Program-made: the position numbers and the translations under genes | Shown here: positions 59,201 to 62,830 of the stretch, one piece after another | Numbering within the stretch: the stretch's first letter is position 1 | Layout: every line of letters begins with the position of its first letter | Notes under the pieces: model-generated | The model's input: only the letters and a program-made list of their open reading frames with translations | Database searches by the model: none | Told to the model about the DNA's origin: nothing | Origin: Phoronis australis | Lineage: Eukaryota > Phoronida > Phoronidae | Length of the DNA: 64,000 nucleotides | NCBI GenBank assembly: GCA_002633005.1 | Contig: NMRA01000225.1 | Coordinates: 371,137-435,136 of the forward strand | Direction: 5' to 3'

Positions 59201-61673
59201 TTCTATGATTGACATTTAGATATGTGTGAGTGAGAAACCAATTATTTATACATTTCGATACGCTGTTTTTTTTTTTGCTTTGTATATAACAAATGTTTTA
59301 TCAATTCAGGTCGGATTCTCCTCACCCTGTTTCGCCATATTGGAATCCAACACCATCTTCTCAGAGCACTTGTTTCGTTGATGAATTAAACGACAGCGGT
59401 GATCTTCATAAAAAGAAGGTAAATTTGTGTCATTCTCAATTTCTTAAAAATTCTCGGTTTTATTAGGAATGTCAGTTCATATTTGGACATAAGGCAACTT
59501 GGGAGTTTCCAAACTGAGCAGAAAAGTAGGGCAAATTTGCGATCTCGTTTCATAACCTCGCACTAGGACAATAGCTGTGTAGGTGGAAAACCAGGTTGAT
59601 GCCATACAAGCCGGCAAATTGCCACCGCCTTGTTTTTTTATCTCACAATTGGTCCATTTTCTACCTACAATGATCGTTTCCATTGATTGAGCATTTAGCA
59701 AAAGTGCCTATAATGCTGCATTTCATTTTTATCTTCCTGTGAGCTGTGTCTTTTACAGTTTAAAGAGACATTCGTGGCAAAAAACTAGCAGTCACAAACT
59801 GTGCTGCATCAATTGAATATTCTAGCTCTGAGCCATAAATGTTAAGGACACCAACCTTGATTTGTTAATGTCTGGTAATGACGAGATTTGGCAATTTGTA
59901 TTAAAACTACAAAAACGCAGCAGTTTAAATGCAGAATGTAGTAAGCTGAAAAGTGACAGTCTGCCATTCAGGCTTAATATTGTATTTGGGCAACAGGAGG
60001 AGCTAGCAGAAAGGATTCAGAAGAAGCTGGATTGTCTGCTGCAACAGAAGAAATTGTTGAAACAAGAAGCAGACGAGTTGGAGGAGCTAGGAGTTAAGGT
60101 AGGTAGGAGGCTATATGTCTCAGCGCTGTAGCTCTTAATTTGATTAACTAAACATTCGTGAAAATGATAAATACTTATTCCTGATGATTGGTTTGGTTGT
60201 CCAAACACTTTGTGGAAGCATAAATGTTTATATTTGATAAACATAAAGATGGAGTTCGCATAGTTATCTCGGAAGTGGAGTACTTAATGCAGCTACTGCA
60301 AACCAAATTGTCCTGTCTGGACAACAGTGTTCGATGTAGTAATTGACGATGTATGTAACTGTTACCATCTAATTAATGTACAGATTCTTTTTGATCTGTT
60401 GTATTCTAAAGAGACTATTCTCTGAATTCTTCTGAATTTTGTTAAGTCGAAGCTCCTGTTAGAGAATAGTTGTGTTGGTATAAAATGGAAATAATTATCA
60501 AAATTTTTAACAAGAATAAGCAAAATGATTTTAGTTGATTATTTGAAAACTTTATATAGAACGACTGTCATCAACAAACATGCAGTGAAATGTCGACCAT
60601 TTTGGCAATACGGTGCATCTGAAAATGAAAAACTGACAATCTTGACTATTCTTTTGCTTAAATTTGAGAAAACTTTGCCTTACCTGTAAATGACTTGTTC
60701 ACCCTCTGGTGGTCTTACACCAAGTGGTCATCCCTTCACCTTTGCTCTTCTAGGTGTCCTCGGTTGTCGAGTCCAAGTGTACCAAAGCTGAGTTTGAGAA
60801 GTACAACTTGTACATTGATGAGAGTCAGAAGGTTGTCCTACTACTGCTGAAGTTATCCGGCTGGCTGGCCAATGCTGAGAATCAGTTGACTAGTCTGTCT
60901 GAGGATGCCCCCAAGGCTGTGAAGGTTTGTTATGATAATACATCAGAGTAATGAATACATAGTCCACACTACTGTGGCCTGTTGTATTGAAATGTGTCGA
61001 TTAAAGGGGCGTGTTACCTTTTAAAGAGATATTTGGTCGGTTTATTTTTACATACTGTAAAGGGTATTTAGAACTTTCTGTATCAACAAATTGACCAACA
61101 CTCCCTCTAAAACTTTACAATGTGTGGAACCTAACAAAGTTTTGAGATTGCGGCAATGAGAATTTTTTATCATCCGAAAGTCAGGAACCTTTTTTGATTC
61201 CAATTTTTTTTCTAACATACATCAGAACGTTACCAAAACTTCGATTCTTTACAAACTGTAGTCCATATAATCTAAAATGTCGTGACATGGAAAATTTCGT
61301 CTACCAATACTTTCTCTTCAAACTGTAATTCATCTAATCTAAAATATTGTGACATGGAAAATTTCGTCTACCCGTCTTGGCTCAGTGATTTTATTCCAAG
61401 TAACTCTTTCAGGATGAACTGTTGGAGAAAAAGGACAAGTATGCAAAGCAGCATGAGGATGCCCGTGGCCTGAAGGAGGGCATTGACAGACGGCGGGCAC
61501 GGGTACACAGCTTCCTGGAGAATTATTTGTCAGATCAGCAGTTTGAGGACTTCAAGCACTTTACCAAAACACGCCTCACCCTGATCTGGGAAATAAAAGA
61601 CTTGGACGACAGTATACAGATGGGCCAAGACCAGTTGAAGGAGTTGCACAGGAGCATGGAGTTATCTCCCTAG
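5119..61673 (+). CDS. shroom: Shroom-family protein, whole spliced gene
   Basis: Shroom proteins bind F-actin and recruit Rho kinase through ASD2 to apical junctions, activating myosin II and driving apical constriction and epithelial bending; that is family knowledge. In this window the exons are 5119-5267 (PDZ form) or 11016-11095 (alternative start). They are followed by 33164-33304, 38989-40378, 41699-43213, 44281-44390, 45840-45905, 52039-52893, 57209-58285, 59310-59418, 59997-60098, 60754-60924 and 61413-61673. All junction phases agree, and the short form totals 5877 nt including the stop, or 1958 residues. The order is PDZ half, a long low-complexity linker with SH2-, SH3- and EVH1-type motifs, then C-terminal ASD2. 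I could not identify ASD1. The 5' end of the PDZ form lies upstream of the window. Confidence 0.92.
5268..11015 (+). other. Intron between PDZ exon and alternative first exon; probable promoter side
   Basis: No coding exon is recognised over about 5.7 kb. Local features are a more CpG-rich block at roughly 5460-5890 with repeated ACGG/CGCAA words that looks like a short mobile-element remnant, and a perfect 12-bp hairpin at 6462-6490. The last few hundred bases must hold the promoter and 5'UTR of the alternative exon if that exon is used. A TTTATATTA string lies at about 10706-10714, but I cannot assign a start site. Confidence 0.5.
6462..6490. repeat. Perfect 12-bp inverted repeat, 5-nt loop
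   Basis: TACTTGGCGAAA (6462-6473) and TTTCGCCAAGTA (6479-6490) are exact reverse complements separated by TAAAG. The segment is followed by a T-rich run. It may be a tiny foldback element or the end of a transposon; no function is apparent. Confidence 0.85.
11016..11095 (+). CDS. shroom: Shroom alternative first coding exon (PDZ-less form)
   Basis: ATG at 11016 sits in AACATGT, with A at -3, and follows an in-frame stop TGA at 10965-10967, so the frame cannot extend far upstream. It encodes MSEESSEVPRAGFVARMRSS and a few more residues to the donor GTAAGTGG at 11096. The coding part is 80 nt and ends in phase 2, the same phase as the PDZ exon. Both can therefore splice to 33164 with the joining codon AG|A (Arg). 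Vertebrate and fly Shroom genes are known to make PDZ-less isoforms, which fits. Transcription start and 5'UTR are undetermined. It could instead be an internal exon whose acceptor lies just upstream of the ATG. Confidence 0.72.
15298..15790 (+). repeat. ~493-bp direct duplication, copy A
   Basis: The block begins CTGGTGTACATGGTGCAGTG and ends AAATTTGACTGGCA directly before an N at 15791. The same sequence recurs at 16080-16577 with a few substitutions and a 5-bp insertion near 16189. It is non-coding; open frames on the minus strand simply repeat in both copies. Confidence 0.95.
15791..15791. other. Ambiguous base (N) at duplication edge
   Basis: A single N lies between the end of copy A of the ~493-bp block and a unique 288-bp segment that carries a transposase fragment. 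Like the N at 4134, it coincides with a duplication boundary and points to an assembly join. Confidence 0.95.
15793..15910 (+). pseudogene. PIF/Harbinger-type transposase fragment
   Basis: From 15793 the frame reads RIENYIEETVPRYSDPQFKS, then QFRMNRSTFEV, and stops at TAA 15908-15910. A Pro-x-Tyr-x-Asp…Phe-x-x-x-Phe-Arg-Met-x-Arg-x-Thr-Phe pattern is typical of the N-terminal part of HARBI1-like (PIF/Harbinger) proteins of animals, upstream of the DDE nuclease. Only about 30-40 residues are present, cut on the left by the N. It is either a truncated element or the visible end of a larger insertion lost at the assembly gap. Family assignment is from pattern memory. Confidence 0.6.
15986..16005. 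repeat. Perfect 20-bp CpG-rich palindrome
   Basis: GTTCGCGAGCGCTCGCGAAC equals its own reverse complement. It lies in a CpG-rich stretch (15960-16075) with further copies of CGCTCGCG-like words, unlike the CpG-poor intron around it. It probably belongs to the terminal or subterminal region of the element that carries the transposase fragment. CpG retention suggests a recent insertion. Confidence 0.85.
16080..16577 (+). repeat. ~498-bp direct duplication, copy B
   Basis: This is the second copy of the block at 15298-15790. It starts at CTGGTGTACATGG right after the CpG-rich segment and continues past the shared end ACTGGCA into unique sequence (GGTTTTGCTTAACC). The order copy A - N - transposon piece - copy B is what would result if one allele carried a transposon immediately left of this block and both alleles were placed in series. 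Confidence 0.95.
16780..16990. repeat. Dispersed repeat with GGTTTTAAAG core, copy 1
   Basis: Contains CTTTTGAAACCGGTTTTAAAG, then GTATTCAGGCT, and about 60 bp later a partly inverted TTGGTTTCAAAAGTAT. A related stretch lies at about 36655-36810 (TTTTCAAACCAGTTTTAAAG, GTGTTCAGACCGAG). The inverted AAACC/GGTTT arms suggest a degraded short DNA transposon. Bases 17051-17079 (TAACTTTGCAGTTAA…) also resemble the interior of the element at 49714. Confidence 0.55.
18869..19193 (-). mobile_element. Tc1/mariner-like MITE, copy 1 (inverted)
   Basis: The ~325-bp element is bounded by TA dinucleotides. Its ends are imperfect inverted repeats carrying ACAAAAGTAATC at the left and, on the other strand, ACAGAAGTATTCAGACAAAA at the right. 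Its reverse complement matches the element at 26691-26963 in several blocks (AGTATTCAGACAAAATGAC, GAATTCATCG, AAGTTAGTAAGGTG, AATAGTTATTAT). TA target sites and this end sequence are typical of Tc1/mariner elements. No transposase remains, so it is non-autonomous. Confidence 0.75.
21477..21580 (+). repeat. Dispersed ~105-bp repeat family, copy
   Basis: The segment shares with 4018-4133, 4954-5069, 34466-34570 and 38652-38755 an ordered set of words: a TTTTGA(G/A)AA start, an ATT/GTT-CACAACA-like block, an AAAA-rich block and TTTTGTCC(G/A)AA(A/T)T before a TAAAATTTT-like end. It is weakly conserved. The family has no coding capacity and its origin is unknown. Confidence 0.5.
22811..22880 (+). 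mobile_element. Short hairpin element, copy 2 (best preserved)
   Basis: Arms TGCCCGTATTTTGAGAACC (+AGTTT) and (AAACT+)GGTTCTCAAAATTCGGGCA pair over 24 positions with one mismatch. They flank a 22-bp spacer holding GATGCCCGTTATTC. The spacer is conserved among copies and gives the element an orientation. No coding capacity. Confidence 0.85.
23003..23100 (+). repeat. Tandem duplication, ~48-bp unit, two copies
   Basis: Two adjacent copies contain ACATTATATCAGAAAC, then GAGATGTAGCAGTTAGAGGA and ATGG. The first has a 3-bp insertion (ATA) relative to the second. This is a simple local duplication in the intron without coding potential. Confidence 0.85.
26691..26963 (+). mobile_element. Tc1/mariner-like MITE, copy 2
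   Basis: The element lies between TA dinucleotides (26691-26692 and 26962-26963), with imperfect inverted ends GAGTACAAGCCAAAAGTATT and, on the other strand, GAACAAGCCGCAAGTGATC. It is the same family as 18869-19193 in opposite orientation, so the two could pair within the intron transcript. No transposase frame is present. Confidence 0.75.
28720..28795 (+). mobile_element. Short hairpin element, copy 3
   Basis: TTTTGAGAACCAG at 28728 and CTGGTTCTCAAAA ending at 28783 are exact inverted arms, around a spacer with GATGCCTGTTATTCGGTAGG. It is in the same orientation as copy 2. Outer flanks GGGCCCAGA and GGCTAGGAGCCC pair weakly. Confidence 0.85.
29481..29600 (+). repeat. Probable tRNA-derived SINE remnant
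   Basis: TGGCTCAGTGG at 29484-29494 fits the RNA polymerase III A-box pattern TGGCNNAGTGG exactly. The following TTTGAGCTTTGGGCTCCCGT resembles the D-stem to anticodon region of a tRNA. No good B box is found downstream, so this is a decayed or truncated copy and not a working tRNA gene. Confidence 0.45.
30297..30320. repeat. (TG)12 microsatellite
   Basis: Twelve uninterrupted TG dinucleotides. Open frames crossing it read Cys-Val repeats and are artefacts of the repeat. Confidence 0.97.
33164..33304 (+). CDS. shroom: Shroom exon: first exon common to both forms
   Basis: Acceptor TTTTTTATTCCAG (ends 33163) and donor GTAGGTGT (33305); 141 nt, phase 2 in and out. The first base completes AG|A (Arg). 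The encoded residues (27-73 of the short form) begin RGNIRDQQRSEVTVRSGHLT and are polar with several basic residues and no known domain. Both the PDZ exon and the exon at 11016 reach it in frame, which is the main support for the two-promoter model. Alternative frames contain stops. Confidence 0.85.
34466..34570 (+). repeat. Dispersed ~105-bp repeat family, copy
   Basis: ACATTTTGAAAAATTG, GGCATTCGCAGCAATGTTAGA, GTGAAATTAAAAAAGTGGAG and TTTTTGTCCAGAATTGGTGA occur in the same order as in the tail of the 935-bp block and at 38652. It is diverged but recognisable. Confidence 0.55.
36655..36810. repeat. Dispersed repeat with GGTTTTAAAG core, copy 2
   Basis: Shares CAACTTTTCAAACC, AGTTTTAAAGTGTTCAGAC and a downstream TCAGTTTTAAAAGTTTTAGCC with 16780-16990. 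It is a likely short DNA-transposon remnant, too degraded to define its ends. Confidence 0.5.
38290..38440 (+). repeat. tRNA-derived SINE
   Basis: A tRNA-like head has an A-box-like AGGCAGTGGTTGGAG near 38297-38311 and a B-box-like GGGTTCGGTTTTGCG near 38338-38351, with the usual ~30-40 bp spacing. It is followed by TTTGAGCAAGGCACTTTGC at about 38379. The GAGCAAGGCACTT motif is a common body sequence of animal SINEs. The left and right ends are approximate. Confidence 0.65.
38652..38755 (+). repeat. Dispersed ~105-bp repeat family, copy
   Basis: ACATTATTTTGAAAATTGTG, TTTGCAGCATTGTTAGAAATC, an A-rich block and CTATTTGTCCAATATTC follow the same order as at 34466 and in the tail of the 935-bp block. 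Three members of the family therefore occur in introns flanking Shroom exons. Confidence 0.55.
38989..40378 (+). CDS. shroom: Shroom exon: linker region 1
   Basis: Acceptor TTTCTTTCAG (ends 38988), donor GTAAGTACT (40379); 1390 nt, phase 2 in and phase 0 out. It encodes residues 74-537 of the short form, a Ser/Pro/Gln-rich segment that is almost certainly disordered. Visible motifs are YMNIPG (Tyr242, a Tyr-x-Asn motif of the Grb2 SH2 type) and the proline stretch NPPVVPPLPKLEH shortly after it. Near the 3' end there are repeated Thr/Gln words (STQ, TQSDQS, STQTPAPP, MTQTSP). ASD1, which in vertebrates binds actin in the middle of the protein, cannot be located with confidence. The open frame runs through a long exon with even codon use, supporting real coding sequence. 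Confidence 0.88.
40379..41698 (+). other. Intron with an unexplained long open frame
   Basis: The intron contains a 207-codon open frame at 40830-41453 (first ATG some codons in) with no domain, no repeats and no compatible flanking splice sites. Reading through the donor of the preceding exon meets a TAG after a few codons. I treat the frame as chance. Confidence 0.55.
41699..43213 (+). CDS. shroom: Shroom exon: linker region 2 with tyrosine motif cluster
   Basis: Acceptor TTGTTTTTCAG (ends 41698); phase 0 in. I place the donor at CAG|GTGACC (43214), giving 505 codons and phase 0 out (residues 538-1042). An alternative donor, AAG|GTTATA at 43241, keeps the frame and adds nine codons but fits the consensus less well. 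The sequence is polar, rich in Arg/Ser/Asp, and likely disordered. A ~60-residue patch holds YATI (Tyr662), YVNM (Tyr692), YMNI (Tyr703) and YTKM (Tyr721), which look like SH2-docking sites (Tyr-x-Asn and Tyr-x-x-Met types). Later there are many RxxS sites. Without splicing, the frame continues to a stop at 43439-43441 and would give a form lacking ASD2. Confidence 0.85.
43214..44280 (+). other. Intron, no gene seen
   Basis: AT-rich sequence between the large linker exon and the 110-nt exon. The upstream frame stays open for about 75 codons into this intron before stopping at 43441, but the composition changes to Phe/Cys/Leu-rich after the donor, as expected for intron. No repeats were identified. 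Confidence 0.6.
44281..44390 (+). CDS. shroom: Shroom exon, 110 nt
   Basis: Acceptor TTTCCTTTTCCAG (ends 44280), donor GTATGTAC (44391); phase 0 in, phase 2 out. Residues 1043-1078 begin SAMEMNVSGLLSPDELNTQH and continue RRSSSGAVFEATPTGVR. RRSSS fits a basophilic kinase site. The last bases (AG) join to A at 45840 to give Arg. The frame is the only one of the three compatible with both neighbours. Confidence 0.82.
44391..45839 (+). other. Intron with large foldback element
   Basis: The intron contains the palindromic element at 44574-44951. The remainder, including 44952-45839, shows no exon. Open frames over the palindrome are mirror images of one another and are not genes. Confidence 0.65.
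44574..44951. mobile_element. ~378-bp foldback (palindromic) MITE
   Basis: The left half starts AGATCCCTTTTGGAACCAAA. The reverse complement of the right half starts AGATCCCTTTTGGAACCGAA and continues in register (AGCTGTACCTTGAGGTTG, CCATATCTCA, CACCAAGTG, GGGATTCCCTAATGT) to near the centre at about 44763. Arms are roughly 185 bp with scattered mismatches and small gaps. There is no coding capacity. Such long hairpins are typical of foldback MITEs; the superfamily is not determined. Confidence 0.88.
45840..45905 (+). CDS. shroom: Shroom small exon, 66 nt
   Basis: Acceptor GGCTGTACAG (ends 45839), donor GTATGTTG (45906); phase 2 in and out, so it could be skipped without breaking the frame. 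It encodes RHVTQRSHQYRLDSDTPSQS plus two residues (1079-1100). Phase agrees with 44281-44390 upstream and 52039 downstream (codon AG|T, Ser). The weak polypyrimidine tract and frame-neutral length make it a candidate cassette exon. Confidence 0.75.
46960..47157 (+). mobile_element. Partial copy of the 49714 MITE family (right end)
   Basis: Shares ACCTTGCGATCACTTCAA, the CAAATTGTTACATT block, a TTAACTTTGCAGTTTAC-like block and the terminal AGTATGAAAGTCCCT with the right half of 49714-50211, in the same orientation. The left end is missing or too diverged to place. Confidence 0.7.
49714..50211 (+). mobile_element. ~498-bp non-autonomous DNA element with terminal inverted repeats
   Basis: The left end TGGACCTTTCATACTAAC and the right end, read on the other strand, AGACCCTTTCATACTGAC are inverted repeats of about 18 bp. 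Inside are sub-repeats of a CTTCAG…ATCGAATTTA word near 49781 and 49880. A right-hand copy is at 46960-47157 and a related fragment is near 17051. There is no transposase; superfamily undetermined. Confidence 0.72.
50946..51047 (+). other. Exon-like segment, possible poison exon
   Basis: A 102-nt stretch lies between an acceptor-like GTCTCTGACAG and a donor-like CAG|GTAAAG. It is open in phase 0 (NIVTLFGRHSPTQLLQDQGS… LLATLQ). The flanking Shroom exons require phase 2, and in that phase it contains TAG at 51033-51035. If included it would truncate the protein and trigger decay. It could equally be chance, and there is no homology support. Confidence 0.3.
52039..52893 (+). CDS. shroom: Shroom exon: linker region 3, proline-rich (SH3/EVH1 motifs)
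   Basis: Acceptor TTGATTGCAG (ends 52038), donor GTAAGTATT (52894); 855 nt, phase 2 in and out (residues 1101-1385). Motifs in order are PPLPPR (1121-1126), an exact class II SH3 ligand; YENIYASPEDEGY (from Tyr1194), with a Tyr-x-Asn site; LPPPPLP (from Leu1314); and FPPPPP (from Phe1363), the ActA-type ligand of Ena/VASP EVH1 domains. Mouse Shroom was described with an EVH1-type proline site, so this is a plausible Ena/Mena contact. It ends in an acidic run, TDEDEIDR. Likely disordered. Confidence 0.88.
53771..53792. repeat. GATA simple repeat
   Basis: A short run of GATA/GATAA units (GATAGATAAGATAGATAGAT and two more bases). Low-complexity sequence with no other features. Confidence 0.85.
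54465..54540 (-). mobile_element. Short hairpin element, copy 4 (inverted)
   Basis: Arms GGGATCCCGCATTTTGAGAA (+CCAGTTT) and (AAACTGG+)TTCTAAAAATCGGGGATCCC pair with few mismatches. On the minus strand the spacer reads GATGACTGTTATTTGGCGGG, matching the GATGCCCGTTATTCGGT-like spacer of copies 2 and 3. Its GGGATCCC ends extend the hairpin. Confidence 0.85.
57209..58285 (+). CDS. shroom: Shroom exon: linker region 4 and start of ASD2
   Basis: Acceptor CATTTTTTTAG (ends 57208), donor GTAAGTTTATT (58286); 1077 nt, phase 2 in and out (residues 1386-1744). The first part is Ser/Pro-rich with a twofold RSQSSDS repeat. From about residue 1660 the sequence QEELECDQEAARLANQIKEK, then KLSKVL…DYMEGVVEIDP, matches the opening of vertebrate ASD2 (a QEE…CEE…AKEIV…LMEGLFP-type block). 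A Ser/Pro loop follows, as in other Shrooms between the first and later ASD2 helices. ASD2 binds Rho kinase; this is established for the family. Confidence 0.92.
58429..58629 (-). pseudogene. THAP zinc-finger fragment (frameshifted)
   Basis: On the minus strand from ATG 58627-58629 the frame reads MPRYCCVPGCTHYRLT and, after about 15 residues, RRFPKDDTLRRTWLA. The MPxxCxxxGC start and the F-P-K-D…R…W block are hallmarks of THAP DNA-binding domains (C2CH zinc finger). The second ligand pair (Cys-x-x-His) is absent in this frame. A +1-type shift around 58518 would lead into a stretch that looks like the remainder of a THAP finger before stopping, so I read this as a decayed or frameshifted first exon. 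It lies inside the inverted-repeat element and opposite to Shroom. Confidence 0.75.
58763..58775 (-). promoter_or_regulatory. ETS/CRE-type promoter motif upstream of THAP fragment
   Basis: On the minus strand the sequence is CCGGAAGTGACGT, about 135 bp before the THAP start codon. It combines an ETS core (CCGGAAGT) with a CRE/ATF half site (TGACGT), the arrangement common in TATA-less housekeeping promoters. Function is inferred from the motif and position only. Confidence 0.5.
59310..59418 (+). CDS. shroom: Shroom exon: ASD2 linker
   Basis: Acceptor TTATCAATTCAG (ends 59309), donor GTAAATTTG (59419); 109 nt, phase 2 in (CT|G, Leu) and phase 0 out, residues 1745-1781. It encodes SDSPHPVSPYWNPTPSSQST and an acidic to basic tail ending LHKKK. 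This corresponds to the variable loop between the first ASD2 helix and the central coiled coil. No domain of its own. Confidence 0.85.
59419..59996 (+). other. Intron, no feature seen
   Basis: 578 bp of AT-rich intron. The frame upstream of the next exon is open back to 59862 but has no acceptor earlier than 59996 that suits the phase, so I use CAACAG|GAG. Confidence 0.7.
59997..60098 (+). CDS. shroom: Shroom exon: ASD2 coiled-coil start
   Basis: Acceptor TTTGGGCAACAG (ends 59996), donor GTAGGTAG (60099); 102 nt, phase 0 in and out, residues 1782-1815. EELAERIQKKLDCLLQQKKL, then LKQEADELEELGVK, shows heptad-spaced Leu/Ile and charged flanks, as in the long ASD2 helix that forms an antiparallel dimer in solved Shroom structures. 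It aligns with the vertebrate segment before the NEFDKY-like block. Confidence 0.92.
60099..60753 (+). other. Intron, no feature seen
   Basis: 655 bp of AT-rich intron without repeats or frames of note; it ends with a pyrimidine tract and CTTCTAG acceptor at 60753. Confidence 0.7.
60754..60924 (+). CDS. shroom: Shroom exon: ASD2 core
   Basis: Acceptor TTTGCTCTTCTAG (ends 60753), donor GTTTGTTATG (60925); 171 nt, phase 0 in and out, residues 1816-1872. Key blocks are KAEFEKYNLYIDESQKVVLL and LLKLSGWLANAENQL, followed by LTSLSEDAP. These match the conserved ASD2 signature of vertebrate Shrooms (…EFDKY…[21 protein letters not shown]…). Conserved Leu-Leu-x-Leu-Ser-Gly-x-Leu-Ala is visible. The donor is weak (GTTTGT). 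Confidence 0.95.
60925..61412 (+). other. Intron with a 67-bp tandem duplication
   Basis: 488 bp; its 3' third contains two copies of a 67-bp unit (61253 and 61320) just before the acceptor of the last exon. No coding sequence. Confidence 0.75.
61253..61371 (+). repeat. 67-bp tandem duplication near the last acceptor
   Basis: AAACTGTA…ATAATCTAAAAT…GTGACATGGAAAATTTCGTC occurs from 61253 and again from 61320. The copies differ at a few bases. The second copy ends about 40 bp before the splice acceptor, so it may overlap the branch-point region. Confidence 0.88.
61413..61673 (+). CDS. shroom: Shroom last coding exon: ASD2 C-terminus and stop
   Basis: Acceptor AACTCTTTCAG (ends 61412); phase 0 in, 86 codons plus TAG at 61671-61673 (residues 1873-1958). 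HEDARGLKEGIDRRRARV matches the hallmark HEDARELKENLDRRERV block of the family. ENYLSDQQFEDFKHF matches the YLSEEQLQDYQHF block, and LDDSIQMGQDQL matches LDDKIKLGQEQ. The protein ends eight residues after KELHRS, without the extra C-terminal tail of vertebrate Shroom2/3. This exon alone identifies the gene as Shroom. Confidence 0.97.
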   Translation, partial: DELLEKKDKYAKQHEDARGLKEGIDRRRARVHSFLENYLSDQQFEDFKHFTKTRLTLIWEIKDLDDSIQMGQDQLKELHRSMELSP

Positions 61674-61834
61674 GCTGGCTCACAAGGGGGTGCTAGGTGT
61701 ACAAAGGGATAATTTTGTTGGCCCTAATTAATGTCTTGGGAAATGTTGAAATTATCCTCCTGTAAAGGCCTTGAATTTACCTCGCTTCACAGGCTTTTTG
61801 GATTCCTATGAAGTTTTTTCCAAGTACAATGATA

Positions 61835-61840
61835 AATAAA
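61835..61840 (+). terminator. Proximal poly(A) signal AATAAA
   Basis: A canonical hexamer within GATAAATAAATTG, 162 bp after the stop. A GT-rich stretch (TGTCCTGTGTG) about 30 bp further could serve as the downstream element. Confidence 0.6.
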
Positions 61841-61863
61841 TTGACACTTCAGTACCTGAAAGT

Positions 61864-61950
61864 GTAACATTGTCCTGTGTGCTCACACAATAGTGACATT
61901 GTCATGTGTACTCACACAATAGTAACATTGTCATTTGTGCTCACACAATA
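61864..61950 (+). repeat. 29-bp tandem repeat, three copies, in 3'UTR
   Basis: Copies start at 61864, 61893 and 61922. Each has GTRACATTGTC, a TGTG word and CTCACACAATA, at exact 29-bp spacing with few differences. It lies just after the proximal poly(A) signal, so it would be in the mRNA only with distal polyadenylation. Confidence 0.92.
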
Positions 61951-62807
61951 CTACAAGGGAAAGTGACCTGTTTTATGTGTTAAGAGCATTGTAGTAAACA
62001 AAACGACCATGGTAACATTCTGACTACCTAATGTTGATAGCTTTTGTATTTAGTTGAAGAGTTGTGGCTTTTAATCTTACCTTGAACGTGTTTATCATCT
62101 GTTTAGTTACAATCACTTATATTTCATCAGTGTGACAGCTGAACTATATTCATGGCAAATTCTTTATGTCTCAATTTTAAGAGGAGAAAAGTATTGTATG
62201 TTTATTTTAGTGACTCTTTGTTGCATTGTCACAACCATGGTGACTTATACTGTCGTGCATTCTTTGGTTCTAGTCTTACAGACCTATTAATTCTTACTGG
62301 TATAATTTTCTTGCTATTTTTACTAGTGTATGTCTATGTCAGATTTTGATTTACTCATCTGTTCACTAGAGGGCACCACTGGCCTGGTTGCAGTCACCTT
62401 GGAGCGCCATTTACATTGTGGTTGAATGCTTCCTGGAAGGTATCTTGATTTTGGATACTTTTTTGTTTGGATTTATGTTTGCTTAGGTCGTTGAAGAGTT
62501 CAAAATGTTTTAAGGATAATATCGAGGGCTGTGCCAGAGCTATGGTTCGAAACTTAGCTAGGGTATTGAATGGCACAAGTTTTAGCCTCAAAGTCATAAC
62601 CAGCAGTGTCTCGTACATAATAGTTTACTGTAAATGTGTATTTATCAAATGACACTTTTATCATTTGTTTGTAGTACAAGTGGTGGAAACCGTGTATTTT
62701 AGCTAAACCGTATATTTATTTGATTGTATGATATTTCTACATATATATTTGTACAGAATGGTTGCTATGTTTATGAATGTCTGCCAGAGGAGAGTTTGAA
62801 GCTTAAG

Positions 62808-62813
62808 ATTAAA
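62808..62813 (+). terminator. Possible distal poly(A) signal ATTAAA
   Basis: A common variant hexamer, followed within ~25 bp by TGTTTTCTGTATTTCTTTT, a U/GU-rich stretch suited to a downstream element. Supported by sequence context only. Confidence 0.35.
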
Positions 62814-62830
62814 CAGATTTTGTTACAACT

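Larger units (their letters stand above)
58286..59309 (+). other. Intron carrying the THAP-bearing MITE
   Basis: The intron within the ASD2-coding region. More than half of it is the mobile element at 58354-58898; the rest shows no coding sequence. Confidence 0.75.
61674..62830 (+). other. shroom: Shroom 3'UTR (extent inferred)
   Basis: Non-coding sequence after the stop, with a 29-bp tandem repeat (61864-61950) and two possible poly(A) signals, AATAAA at 61835-61840 and ATTAAA at 62808-62813. If only the first is used the 3'UTR is about 180 nt; the second would give about 1.15 kb. The true end cannot be decided from sequence alone. Confidence 0.55.
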
